DNA of 12,780 nucleotides, from contig SIRY01000212.1 of assembly GCA_004366215.1 (NCBI GenBank), forward strand, positions 1-12,780, in the 5' to 3' direction. The notes beneath the pieces are model-generated. The model ran no database searches and was not told where the DNA came from. It saw only the letters and a list, made by a program, of their open reading frames with translations. How positions within the stretch are numbered: position 1 is the stretch's first letter; the number at the start of each line of letters is the position of its first letter. Position numbers and translations under genes: made by a program. This stretch comes from Actinomycetota bacterium (GTDB lineage: Bacteria; Actinomycetota; Acidimicrobiia; Acidimicrobiales; Acidimicrobiaceae). Below, piece after piece: positions 6,266 to 12,780 of the stretch.

Positions 6266-6952
6266 GTGGACGAGATTGCCGCAGCGCTCTACACCGTCAT
6301 CGCACGTCGCCGCGACGTGCGGCGTGAGTTCGTCGATCGGCCGATCGACCCGGCGGCGCTCGGTCGCATCCTCGCAGCCGCACACCACGCACCGAGCGTC
6401 GGGATGAGCCAACCGTGGGACTTCATCGTCGTGCGCGATCGGGCGACGAGGGAGCGCTTCCGCGACCACGTCCTCGAGGAGCGTGCCTTGTTCATGGGAT
6501 CGCTCGAGGGAGACCGCCGAGCGGTCTTCGAACGACTTCGCATCGAAGGGATCCTCGAGGCTCAGCTTGGAATCGTCGTCACGTACGACCCGTACCGAGG
6601 GGGAGGCGCGACGAAGGTGCTCGGTCGCCACGCAATCGACGAGGTTGGCCTCTACTCGGTGTGCCTTGCGATCGAGAACCTGTGGCTCGCCGCTACCGCG
6701 GAGGGGGTCGGGGTGGGCTGGGTGTCGTTCTTCCGCGAGGCGTTCGTGGCAGACCTCCTTGGCATTCCTGCGACGCTCCGCCCTGTCGCGTGGCTCGCAC
6801 TCGGACCTGTCGACCGCTTTGCCAGCGTCCCCGACCTAGAACGGGCTGGCTGGCAGGCCAGGCGTCCGCTCCTTCCCTTCGTCCACGCTGAGCGCTACGA
6901 CGGCGAGCCGCCCGGAGAGGACGTCCTCGTCCTCCCCGAAGCCTTCGGTTGA
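6266..6952 (+). CDS. bluB: 5,6-dimethylbenzimidazole synthase (BluB)
   Basis: A 228-residue flavin-destructase of the nitroreductase fold. BluB turns reduced FMN and oxygen into 5,6-dimethylbenzimidazole, the lower ligand of vitamin B12. Family hallmarks are clear: RRRDVRREF near the start (Asp17), AAHHAPSVGMSQPWDF (about 38-53), LRIEGILEAQLGIVV (91-105), the GGATKVLGRH segment, IENLWLAATAEGVGVGWVSFF (136-156) and the late ERAGWQARRPL segment. Asp17 and Ser154 probably correspond to the two residues known to be catalytically important in the Sinorhizobium enzyme (Asp32 and Ser167), since their spacing is nearly the same. GTG at 6266 is preferred to the GTG at 6257 because the -10 box covers the latter and the transcript should begin at 6266. 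A short C-terminal extension rich in Glu, Pro and Asp ends the protein. No other B12 gene is visible in the window. It converges on the glutamate dehydrogenase gene with a 31-nt gap. Confidence 0.9.
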   Translation: MDEIAAALYTVIARRRDVRREFVDRPIDPAALGRILAAAHHAPSVGMSQPWDFIVVRDRATRERFRDHVLEERALFMGSLEGDRRAVFERLRIEGILEAQLGIVVTYDPYRGGGATKVLGRHAIDEVGLYSVCLAIENLWLAATAEGVGVGWVSFFREAFVADLLGIPATLRPVAWLALGPVDRFASVPDLERAGWQARRPLLPFVHAERYDGEPPGEDVLVLPEAFG

Positions 6953-6983
6953 GGTACTGCCCGCGCGCGACCGCCGACGGGGC

Positions 6984-9900
6984 TCACGCGTGCGTCCCAA
7001 AGCTCGTCGCAAGGAGCAGCGCGAGGAGCACGTCGCTGCGAGCGAGCGCATTGGCGAGCGCGTCGAGCTCGCCGTCGGTGACGCCCCGAGTGCCCTCGCG
7101 CAGCTCCCGCAGTGCCGCGAGCATGATGCGGTCTTTGACCTCTTGAACCGCCGTCGCCTCGGTAAGGTTGGCAGGAGTGATGCTCGCGCTCTGTTGGACG
7201 AGGTCGAGTGCCCACTCGTGGGTGAGCATGGCTGTCGCCTGCGTGGGGTCGACGACTCCCGCGACGTGAGCAGCGAGGGCCCACGGCGCGAGGCGCCAGG
7301 CCGCGAGGCGCGCAACACGGTGCTCGATCCCCTGCGCTTCGAGGCTCTCGACCTCCGCGCTGAGTCGATCACCGAGGTCGATACCCTCGAGTGCGTCGGC
7401 GCGCTGGGCGAGGGTCGTTGGGTCGAGGAGCGAACGTGGGTCCTCGACGAGCAAGCGAAGGGCGAGCGCTCCTTCGACGAGCACGTCGCGCACCCGGGCG
7501 TAGGCATCGAGGCGGGTGGCGAACGGTCCGTCACGGCGCCAGAGGAGCCGACGGCAGACCTCGGTTGCGTTCGTGGCGATGAGCATGATGGTCGCCAGCT
7601 CTGCAGCGCGGCGGTAGCTCGTTCGCCCGAGCGCCGCGACGCGACCGACGCCGAGGATGCCGAGGTGGTTCACGAGTAGGTTCGCGAGCGCGGTCGCGAC
7701 GATCTCTCGACGGAGCGGATGGTGGATGGCGGCTCGCTCGAGTAGTCGACGTACTTCGATCGGGAAGTAGTCGAGGAAGGTGTCGTCGGTGATTGGGTGG
7801 TCGAGCAGGTGCGACTCCTCGAGGAGCTGCGTGAGGTGGATCTTGGCGTAGGAGAGCTCGATAGAGAGCTCGCTCCTCGTGAGCGAGCGTCCAAGATCTC
7901 CACGGCCGAGCGCACCGGGATCAGGTAGGGCCTCAACCGCTACGTCGAGCTCGGCCTCTTCGACCAGGCGAGCGAGGAGCGCCCCGTGCTCCTCTCCACG
8001 CCGTGCGGCCTCGCGCTCTTCGAGGCTGAGGACCCAGTTCTGGTAGACGTTGTCCGCCAGGACCTGCGCCTCCACTTCGCCGGCGAGTGGGGCAGGCGGC
8101 GTATTGCGCTCATCGCGAGAGAGCTGGCCTGCCGCAACGAGGGCGTCGAGAGCGATCTTGATGTTGACCTCGTGGTCAGAGGTGTCGACACCCGCTGAGT
8201 TGTCGATCGAGTCGGTGTTGACGCGCCCCCCGTGGAGACAGAACTCGATGCGGCCAGCCTGCGTCAAGCCGAGGTTGCCGCCCTCTGCGATGATCCGGGC
8301 GCGCACCTCGGCACCGGTGATGCGCACGTGGTCGTTGGCGTGGTCGCCGACGTCCGTGTCTCGCTCCCAGGAGGCCCGCACGTAGGTGCCGATACCGCCG
8401 TTGAAGATGACGTCGACAGGCGCACGGAGCAGGGCGCGGATGACGGCGTCAGGCTCGTAGGGGCCGGGCTCGAGCTCGAGGAGCGCTGCGACCTCAGGGC
8501 TGACCTCCACGTGCTTGGCGTGGCGTGAGAAGACTCCACCACCGTGCGAGATGGCCTCAGTTGGGTAGTCAGCCCAGCTCGTTCCCGCTCCTCGCGCGAA
8601 GAGGCTGGCGCGCGCCGCGAAGGATCGCTCGGGATCGGGGTCCGGGTCGAGGAAGATGTGGCGGTGGTCGAAGGCGCCCACGAGTCGGATTCCGTGTGAG
8701 CGCAGCATGCCGTTGCCAAAGACGTCGCCAGACATGTCGCCGATGCCGACGACCGTGATCGGGCCGTCTGGATCGCGACCGAGCTCGTCGAGGTGGTGAC
8801 GAACCGAGATCCACGTGCCCTTGGCGGTGATGCCCATCGCCTTGTGGTCAAAGCCGTGCGAGCCTCCGGAGGCGAATGCGTCGCCGAGCCAGAAGCCTTG
8901 CTCCTCGGCGATGGCGTTCGCGATGTCCGAGAACGTCGCTGTGCCCTTGTCGGCAGCGACGACGAGGTAGTGGTCGTCGGCGTCCGCGATGACGGTGCGC
9001 TCGGGGTGCACGATCCGACCCTCGACGAGGTTGTCGGTGAGCGAGAGCAAGGTGCGCATGAAGGTGCTGTAGGAGCGCTCGACTTTGGCAGGATCTCGCT
9101 CGCCGGGGACGAGGTCGCGCACGACGAACCCACCCTTTGAGCCCATAGGGACGATGACGGCGTTCTTGACGGTTTGAGCCTTCATGAGTCCGAGAATCTC
9201 GACCCGAAAGTCGTCGGGGCGGTCTGAAAAGCGAATACCACCTCGGGCGATACGCCCTGCGCGCAGGTGGACGGCCTCCGTGGTGCGTGAGCGCAGGTAG
9301 ATCTCAAAGCGCGGTCGCGGCTCTGGGAGGTAGCTCACCCGGCGAGGATCGAGCTTGAAGGCGATGGCCTCGCGATGCGCCTGAAAGAGGTTCGTACGGG
9401 TCATCGCGTCGACGAGCTCGAGCAGGGCTCGCAGCACCTTCTCGTCTTCGAGCGTCGGGGCGCCCTGGAGGTCGACGGCCAGCCGCTCGCGCACGTCGTG
9501 CAGCGCCGTCTGGCGTCGCTCTTCGGGCAGGTCTGGGTCGAAGCGCGCTCGGACCAGCTCGACGAGGTCGCGCGCGATCGCTGGAGACCGTGTCAACGTG
9601 GCCCGGACCGACGTCTCCGTCACGCCGAGGGACCCAAATCGGACGTAGCCGCTCAGCGCTCGCAGGAGGTCGACGTCCTCGAGGCTGAGCCCCGCCTGAG
9701 GGATGAGGCTGTTGAGCTGATCTGCCTCCGCGTCACCGGCGAGGACTGACTCGATGGCCTCAGCGAGGGTGGTCCCGTGCGTCGCCGCTGGGTCTGGGTT
9801 GCCTGCTGCACTCGGCCACACGACTCGCAGCTCGATCATCCACACCGGCTCACTTGCGATGCGTCCGGTGTACGGAACCTCCTCGGTCACTCGTGCGCCG

Positions 9901-11537
9901 AAGCCCTCGAGGACGGGGACCACGTCCGAGAGGGCGGGACGCGACCCGACAGCGATGAGGCGAAGCGACTCCGGCGGCTGAGACCGGGAGGCGAGGACAG
10001 CGAGGCGGCCGCTGCGATGGCGCGCACGGGCGAGGGCGAGGACGTCCTGCACGACCTGCTCGTCAGCCGTATCGATGCGGTAGGACTCCTCCATGCCCTC
10101 GGCGACCTGGACAGCGAGCGAGACGATGTCGTCTGGCGCGCCGCGACGCCGAACTGCAGCCTCGATGCGCAGCCGAAACGGCGTCGTCGCAGCTGCGATG
10201 GCCTCCTCGAGGAGCTCGGCCTGGGCTGGTCCGCGGTCGAGCAGGTAGTCGAGCACGAGCCGTCGTGCTGTGAGGTTGCGACCGAGCTCGCTCACGATGG
10301 TGACGCCGTAGTCGCGCAGCACGCTCGCCACGCGCTCCTCGAGGCCATACTCCACTCGAGCCGCGGGTACGACGACGACGAGGCGTGCGCCAAGCGTGAC
10401 GGGGACGACGAGCGCCCGCGGCAGGCCGAGTTCCTCGACGAGGAGGCCGAGGCGACAGAGTTCGTCGAACGTCTCATCGGGGGCGCCGATGGCGAGGTCG
10501 AGTGGGAGCGACGCGACGAAGTCGCGGAGGGTCCGCCACGAGTGGCTCGTCGGCAGCAGGGAGAGCAGCGTCCGCACCCGCTCGAGCCGCGTCGCGATCT
10601 CAGGGGCGCTGATGCCGACGCCACTGACGAGGCTTGGTTGGAACACTCCGACGAACTGAGCCGTGCCCCCGGCTGTGTCGAAGCTGAGAGCGCGTAGCGG
10701 CGTGTGATCGAGCACCGGCGAGAGGACTGGTGTTGGCTCGAGGAGCCACCCCTCTCGCGGGGGCGCGAGGAGCGCGACGTCGACCGGGATCCCGCGGCGT
10801 TGTTCTTCGTCGTCACGCACGATCCGCTCTGCGATCGGCAAGAAGTGGTCGATCGCAGAGGTGCCGGGAGTCTCAGCGCTGTCGAGGCCGCTCGCAGCGT
10901 GAGCGTGCGAAACGAGGTCCTCGACCATCGCCTCGCGATCACGCTCGAGGATCATGAGCTCTCTCGCTTTGGCTGCGAGCGTCCGAGCGAGCTGTTCGAG
11001 GGTCGTGCGGGGGAGGTTGCTCGGCGTCGTCGCAGTGAAGAACGAGACGAGCCGCGTGCCGCCCACGAAGGCCGCGTTCACATCGCGCAGCTCGCTCGCC
11101 TCGACGATCGGATGGAAGATGCGTGCGTCGTCCACGAGGTCGCGCACCACACCGGTGAAGGTGTCGACCAGCCAGGGGACATCCCAGCTCACCACGACGA
11201 TGCTCGTGAGCGGTCGCTCTCGGTCCACGATCCCTCGCTCGAGCTCGACAGCGGTGTCGACCCCGCAGTGTGCTCGGATGACCTCGACGCCGTGGCAGAT
11301 CTCCACGATGCACTGGTCGCTCTCTCGCGCGTGGCAGAGAGCGTCAAAGAGCCCTGCGACGGCGAGGGCGAGCGGTTCGGTCGTCAGCGCCGTGGCTTCC
11401 TCGTCGTCGAGGTGGCGCGAGACACTCCTGACGAACCGCTCAAGCTCCGAATGGCTGGCCGGGAGAGCTCCCGACCAGCGAATGACTAACTCACGCAGCG
11501 AGGAACCGTCATGGTTCCCGGTGTGGTGCGCTGACAC
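6984..11537 (-). CDS. gdh: Large NAD-dependent glutamate dehydrogenase (L-GDH class)
   Basis: A 1517-residue enzyme of the very large NAD-specific glutamate dehydrogenase class known from Streptomyces, mycobacteria and Pseudomonas, slightly shorter than the usual 1590-1650 residues. It oxidises glutamate to 2-oxoglutarate and ammonia. The N-terminal half (about 1-700) corresponds to the regulatory ACT-like/helical region of the class. The catalytic part contains RGGIRFSDR (766-773), the lysine-rich PMGSKGGF (Lys801), ADKGTATFSD (near 862-870), the dinucleotide-binding GIGDMSGDVFGNGM (931-944), FNGGIGTYVRA (1045-1055) and AEGGNLGLTQAGR (1084-1096). A long helical C-terminal region follows. The frame is unbroken. 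GTG at 11537 is chosen because an AAGGAG ribosome site sits 7 nt upstream; an in-frame GTG at 11570 would fall on the predicted transcript start. The gene has its own promoter 83 nt downstream of the ureohydrolase. The role is probably glutamate catabolism and nitrogen/carbon balance. Confidence 0.95.
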   Translation of the reverse strand: MSAHHTGNHDGSSLRELVIRWSGALPASHSELERFVRSVSRHLDDEEATALTTEPLALAVAGLFDALCHARESDQCIVEICHGVEVIRAHCGVDTAVELERGIVDRERPLTSIVVVSWDVPWLVDTFTGVVRDLVDDARIFHPIVEASELRDVNAAFVGGTRLVSFFTATTPSNLPRTTLEQLARTLAAKARELMILERDREAMVEDLVSHAHAASGLDSAETPGTSAIDHFLPIAERIVRDDEEQRRGIPVDVALLAPPREGWLLEPTPVLSPVLDHTPLRALSFDTAGGTAQFVGVFQPSLVSGVGISAPEIATRLERVRTLLSLLPTSHSWRTLRDFVASLPLDLAIGAPDETFDELCRLGLLVEELGLPRALVVPVTLGARLVVVVPAARVEYGLEERVASVLRDYGVTIVSELGRNLTARRLVLDYLLDRGPAQAELLEEAIAAATTPFRLRIEAAVRRRGAPDDIVSLAVQVAEGMEESYRIDTADEQVVQDVLALARARHRSGRLAVLASRSQPPESLRLIAVGSRPALSDVVPVLEGFGARVTEEVPYTGRIASEPVWMIELRVVWPSAAGNPDPAATHGTTLAEAIESVLAGDAEADQLNSLIPQAGLSLEDVDLLRALSGYVRFGSLGVTETSVRATLTRSPAIARDLVELVRARFDPDLPEERRQTALHDVRERLAVDLQGAPTLEDEKVLRALLELVDAMTRTNLFQAHREAIAFKLDPRRVSYLPEPRPRFEIYLRSRTTEAVHLRAGRIARGGIRFSDRPDDFRVEILGLMKAQTVKNAVIVPMGSKGGFVVRDLVPGERDPAKVERSYSTFMRTLLSLTDNLVEGRIVHPERTVIADADDHYLVVAADKGTATFSDIANAIAEEQGFWLGDAFASGGSHGFDHKAMGITAKGTWISVRHHLDELGRDPDGPITVVGIGDMSGDVFGNGMLRSHGIRLVGAFDHRHIFLDPDPDPERSFAARASLFARGAGTSWADYPTEAISHGGGVFSRHAKHVEVSPEVAALLELEPGPYEPDAVIRALLRAPVDVIFNGGIGTYVRASWERDTDVGDHANDHVRITGAEVRARIIAEGGNLGLTQAGRIEFCLHGGRVNTDSIDNSAGVDTSDHEVNIKIALDALVAAGQLSRDERNTPPAPLAGEVEAQVLADNVYQNWVLSLEEREAARRGEEHGALLARLVEEAELDVAVEALPDPGALGRGDLGRSLTRSELSIELSYAKIHLTQLLEESHLLDHPITDDTFLDYFPIEVRRLLERAAIHHPLRREIVATALANLLVNHLGILGVGRVAALGRTSYRRAAELATIMLIATNATEVCRRLLWRRDGPFATRLDAYARVRDVLVEGALALRLLVEDPRSLLDPTTLAQRADALEGIDLGDRLSAEVESLEAQGIEHRVARLAAWRLAPWALAAHVAGVVDPTQATAMLTHEWALDLVQQSASITPANLTEATAVQEVKDRIMLAALRELREGTRGVTDGELDALANALARSDVLLALLLATSFGTHA

Positions 11538-11544
11538 TGTTCGA

Positions 11545-11602
11545 CTCCTTTGTCGACTCGTGGACGCCACTCGAGCCTACTGACGGTGATCGGATTCGCC
11601 AA
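11545..11602 (-). promoter_or_regulatory. Promoter and ribosome site of the glutamate dehydrogenase gene
   Basis: On the minus strand TTGGCG (11602-11597) and TAGGCT (11579-11574) are separated by exactly 17 bases, one of the two best-formed promoters in the window. The predicted transcript start near 11567 gives a leader of about 30 nt that carries AAGGAG (11550-11545), 7 nt from the GTG start. This lets the gene be expressed independently of the upstream ureohydrolase. Confidence 0.65.
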
Positions 11603-11620
11603 GGCCCGTCTCAGCGCAGC

Positions 11621-12583
11621 TCAGCCGTGGGTAGCTCGTGCGATGCGCGATGCCATCAGCGTGAGGAGGTGGTAGGCGACGTGGGCGGCTGCGATCGCCG
11701 TCACCTCGGCGTGGTCGTAGGCTGGTGACACCTCGACGACGTCGGCGCCTTCGATGGCGAGGTCGCCAAGACGGTCGAGGATCCCAAGGAGCTCTCGAGA
11801 GGTGAGCCCACCGGCCTCGGGCGTTCCGGTGCCGGGAGCGAACGCCGGGTCGAGGACGTCGATGTCGATCGAGATGTAGACCGGTCGATCCGCGACTCGA
11901 GCGCGAATGTGCTCAGCGACGCCGTCGATGCCGAGGGTCTCAAGGTCTCGTGCCCGAATGATGTCAAATCCCATGGCGGCGTCGTCGTCGAGGTCGGAGC
12001 GAGCGTAGAGCGGACCGCGAGTGCCGACGTGGACGTTGGCGTCGGGAGTGAGCAACCCTTCCTCGAAGGCGCGTCGAAACGGCGTGCCGTGCGTGTACGG
12101 GGCGTCGAAGTACGTGTTCCACGTGTCGAGGTGGGCGTCGAAGTGGACGAGCGCGAGTGGTCCGGTTCGCCGGCTCAGCGCCCGTAGGAGCGGCAGGGCG
12201 ACGGTGTGGTCTCCACCCAGCGTGACGATGCGACGCCCTGCCGCTCCGAGGTCGCCAGCGCCGGCCTCAATCGTCGCGAGGGCCGCCTCGATGGAGAAAG
12301 GGTTAGCGGCGACGTCACCCGCGTCAGCGAGCTGGACGAGCTCGAAGGCGGGCAGGTCGAGCTCTGGGTTGTACGGGCGCAGCAGGCGCGATCCAGCTCG
12401 AATCGCGTGAGGGCCAAAGCGCGCGCCTGGTCGGTAGGAGGTGCCGGCGTCGAACGGGACGCCGAGCACGACGAGCGGCGCCTCGGGCACCTCGTCGAGG
12501 CGCGGTAGGCGCGCAAACGTAGCAGGTCCAGAGAAACGAGGCGCGACGAGCGCGTCGGGGGGGCCTACGATGCCATCAGCCAT
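11621..12583 (-). CDS. speB: Agmatinase / ureohydrolase family protein
   Basis: A manganese-dependent ureohydrolase of 320 residues that releases urea from a guanidino compound, most likely agmatine (giving putrescine). All metal ligands of the family are present: GGDHT (His126), HFDAHLD (Asp149, His151, Asp153) and [19 protein letters not shown] (Asp240, Asp242). Numbering uses the ATG at 12583. The [10 protein letters not shown] and [15 protein letters not shown] segments are also typical of actinobacterial agmatinases. The ATG at 12592 is possible, but the AAGGAG ribosome site would then be only 1 nt away; from the ATG at 12583 the spacing is 10 nt, so the shorter form is preferred. Guanidinobutyrase, guanidinopropionase and guanidine hydrolases share this fold and the same metal motifs, so the substrate, and therefore the symbol, is not certain. 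It is followed on the same strand by glutamate dehydrogenase, which would suit catabolism of arginine-derived nitrogen. Confidence 0.9.
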   Translation of the reverse strand: MADGIVGPPDALVAPRFSGPATFARLPRLDEVPEAPLVVLGVPFDAGTSYRPGARFGPHAIRAGSRLLRPYNPELDLPAFELVQLADAGDVAANPFSIEAALATIEAGAGDLGAAGRRIVTLGGDHTVALPLLRALSRRTGPLALVHFDAHLDTWNTYFDAPYTHGTPFRRAFEEGLLTPDANVHVGTRGPLYARSDLDDDAAMGFDIIRARDLETLGIDGVAEHIRARVADRPVYISIDIDVLDPAFAPGTGTPEAGGLTSRELLGILDRLGDLAIEGADVVEVSPAYDHAEVTAIAAAHVAYHLLTLMASRIARATHG

Positions 12584-12625
12584 CGTCTCCATACTCCTTC
12601 TCGTGCGGCCAGCGTCGTGGTCCTC

Positions 12626-12652
12626 GCGTCAACCGTCTCGGTTCCAAGACGC
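12626..12652 (-). promoter_or_regulatory. Nested hairpin in the probable 5' leader of the ureohydrolase mRNA
   Basis: On the plus strand the order is GCGTC, AACCG, TCT, CGGTT, CCAA, GACGC. The inner arms AACCG/CGGTT and the outer arms GCGTC/GACGC pair perfectly, so the minus-strand RNA can form a 10-bp stem with a 3-nt loop and a one-sided 4-nt bulge. It lies 43-69 nt upstream of the chosen start codon. No T-run follows on the minus strand, so it is not an ordinary terminator. It may affect mRNA stability or act as a protein- or ligand-binding leader element. Confidence 0.5.
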
Positions 12653-12667
12653 AAGAGATCCCTGCCC

Positions 12668-12696
12668 ACGCTACTGCATCAGCTCCGCGTCTCGAT
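12668..12696 (-). promoter_or_regulatory. Possible promoter of the ureohydrolase gene
   Basis: TAGCGT at 12673-12668 (minus strand) resembles the other -10 boxes here and would start transcription near 12661, giving a leader of about 78 nt that begins just before the hairpin. The -35 position (ATCGAG, 12696-12691) is poor, so the call is tentative. Confidence 0.3.
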
Positions 12697-12706
12697 GCCG
12701 TGCTCG

Positions 12707-12745
12707 GGTGCGACCGCCCGCAGGGGAGCGGTTGACGGTCGCACC
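12707..12745. repeat. Perfect 10-bp inverted repeat overlapping the right-edge promoter
   Basis: GGTGCGACCG (12707-12716) and its exact complement CGGTCGCACC (12736-12745) flank 19 bases; the arms extend further with one bulged G (CTCG/CGAG). The right arm covers the last bases of the -35 box TTGACG and the start of the spacer of the plus-strand promoter. The half-sites are centred 29 bp apart, close to three helix turns, which fits an operator. A second, shorter pair, ACCGC (12713-12717) with GCGGT (12728-12732), is nested inside and shares some of the bases of the outer arms. Confidence 0.55.
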
Positions 12746-12760
12746 GAGTGTCACTATCGT
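12732..12760 (+). promoter_or_regulatory. Near-consensus promoter driving the gene at the right edge
   Basis: TTGACG (12732-12737), 17 bases, TATCGT (12755-12760). This is the closest to the housekeeping sigma consensus in the window. Transcription would start near 12767, the first base of a GTG codon. Confidence 0.65.
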
Positions 12761-12766
12761 CACGGC

Positions 12767-12780
12767 GTGCAGGCGCTACG
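12767..12780 (+). CDS. First codons of a probable leaderless gene (cut by the right edge)
   Basis: A GTG follows the -10 box TATCGT by six bases, at the predicted transcript start, and opens GTG CAG GCG CTA before the window ends. The same geometry is seen at other starts in the window. Only four complete codons are visible, so no product can be named. It would be divergent from the ureohydrolase gene. Confidence 0.4.

Noticed and set aside
6953..6983. Terminator in the 31-nt gap between bluB and the glutamate dehydrogenase gene
   Set aside because: Only a 4-bp CCCG/CGGG match over a long loop is present, without a T-run on either strand. This is too weak to call.
9777..11489. Long plus-strand open frames (9777-10697 and 10704-11489) opposite the glutamate dehydrogenase gene
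   Set aside because: They mirror the codon pattern of the minus-strand gene, as is usual in GC-rich coding DNA. Their translations have no recognisable motifs and no promoter or ribosome site.
1..12780. tRNA genes, CRISPR arrays, insertion sequences, attachment sites or tandem repeats
   Set aside because: I looked on both strands for T-loop-like motifs, regularly spaced repeats, transposase motifs and terminal repeats, and found none. The frequent ctcgag/gcgag words are codon-usage background.

Overview
The window is a GC-rich stretch of bacterial chromosome with about 80% GC at third codon positions. It uses many GTG starts, and several genes appear to be leaderless, with a TANNNT -10 box only 6-7 nt upstream of the start codon. 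This style, together with the large NAD-dependent glutamate dehydrogenase, the actinobacterial-type ABC half-transporter and the actinobacterial-type ureohydrolase, points to an actinobacterium. An acidimicrobial lineage is a reasonable guess, but the sequence alone does not prove it. I see no rRNA, tRNA, insertion sequence, phage gene or CRISPR array. This is ordinary core/metabolic chromosome, and the less usual signals are mostly regulatory.

Layout. (1) Positions 1-1943, minus strand: a probable operon of a BCP/PrxQ-type peroxiredoxin, a FadA-type thiolase (14-nt overlap) and a histidine phosphatase that runs off the left edge. (2) Positions 1944-2585: the largest gene-poor stretch, with one possible small plus-strand ORF of 75 codons. 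(3) Positions 2586-4342, plus strand: a PIG-L-type zinc deacetylase followed by a leaderless PLP-dependent cysteine synthase-like enzyme. (4) Positions 4311-6191, minus strand: an ABC exporter half-transporter whose 3' end overlaps the cysteine synthase-like gene tail to tail by 32 nt. (5) Positions 6266-6952, plus strand: a BluB-type 5,6-dimethylbenzimidazole synthase. It is divergent from the ABC gene across a 74-nt region with a cluster of inverted AGGTGG half-sites. (6) Positions 6984-11537, minus strand: a very large (1517 aa) NAD-glutamate dehydrogenase with its own clear promoter. (7) Positions 11621-12583, minus strand: an agmatinase/ureohydrolase, preceded by a leader hairpin. (8) Right edge, plus strand: a near-consensus promoter, an associated long inverted repeat and the first four codons of a leaderless gene.

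How the genes may work together (inference). The ureohydrolase and glutamate dehydrogenase fit nitrogen and carbon recovery from arginine-derived compounds: agmatine or a related guanidino compound is hydrolysed, and glutamate is converted to 2-oxoglutarate. The PIG-L deacetylase next to a cysteine synthase-like enzyme, near a peroxiredoxin, suggests low-molecular-weight thiol metabolism, but no committed thiol-ligase gene is present. BluB makes the lower ligand of cobalamin from reduced flavin. No other cobalamin gene is visible here, and its divergent ABC partner has no assigned substrate.

I found no convincing wholly new multi-gene system. The best leads are the BluB/ABC divergent control region, the inverted repeat and promoter at the right edge, the hairpin ahead of the ureohydrolase, and the consistent leaderless promoter architecture.
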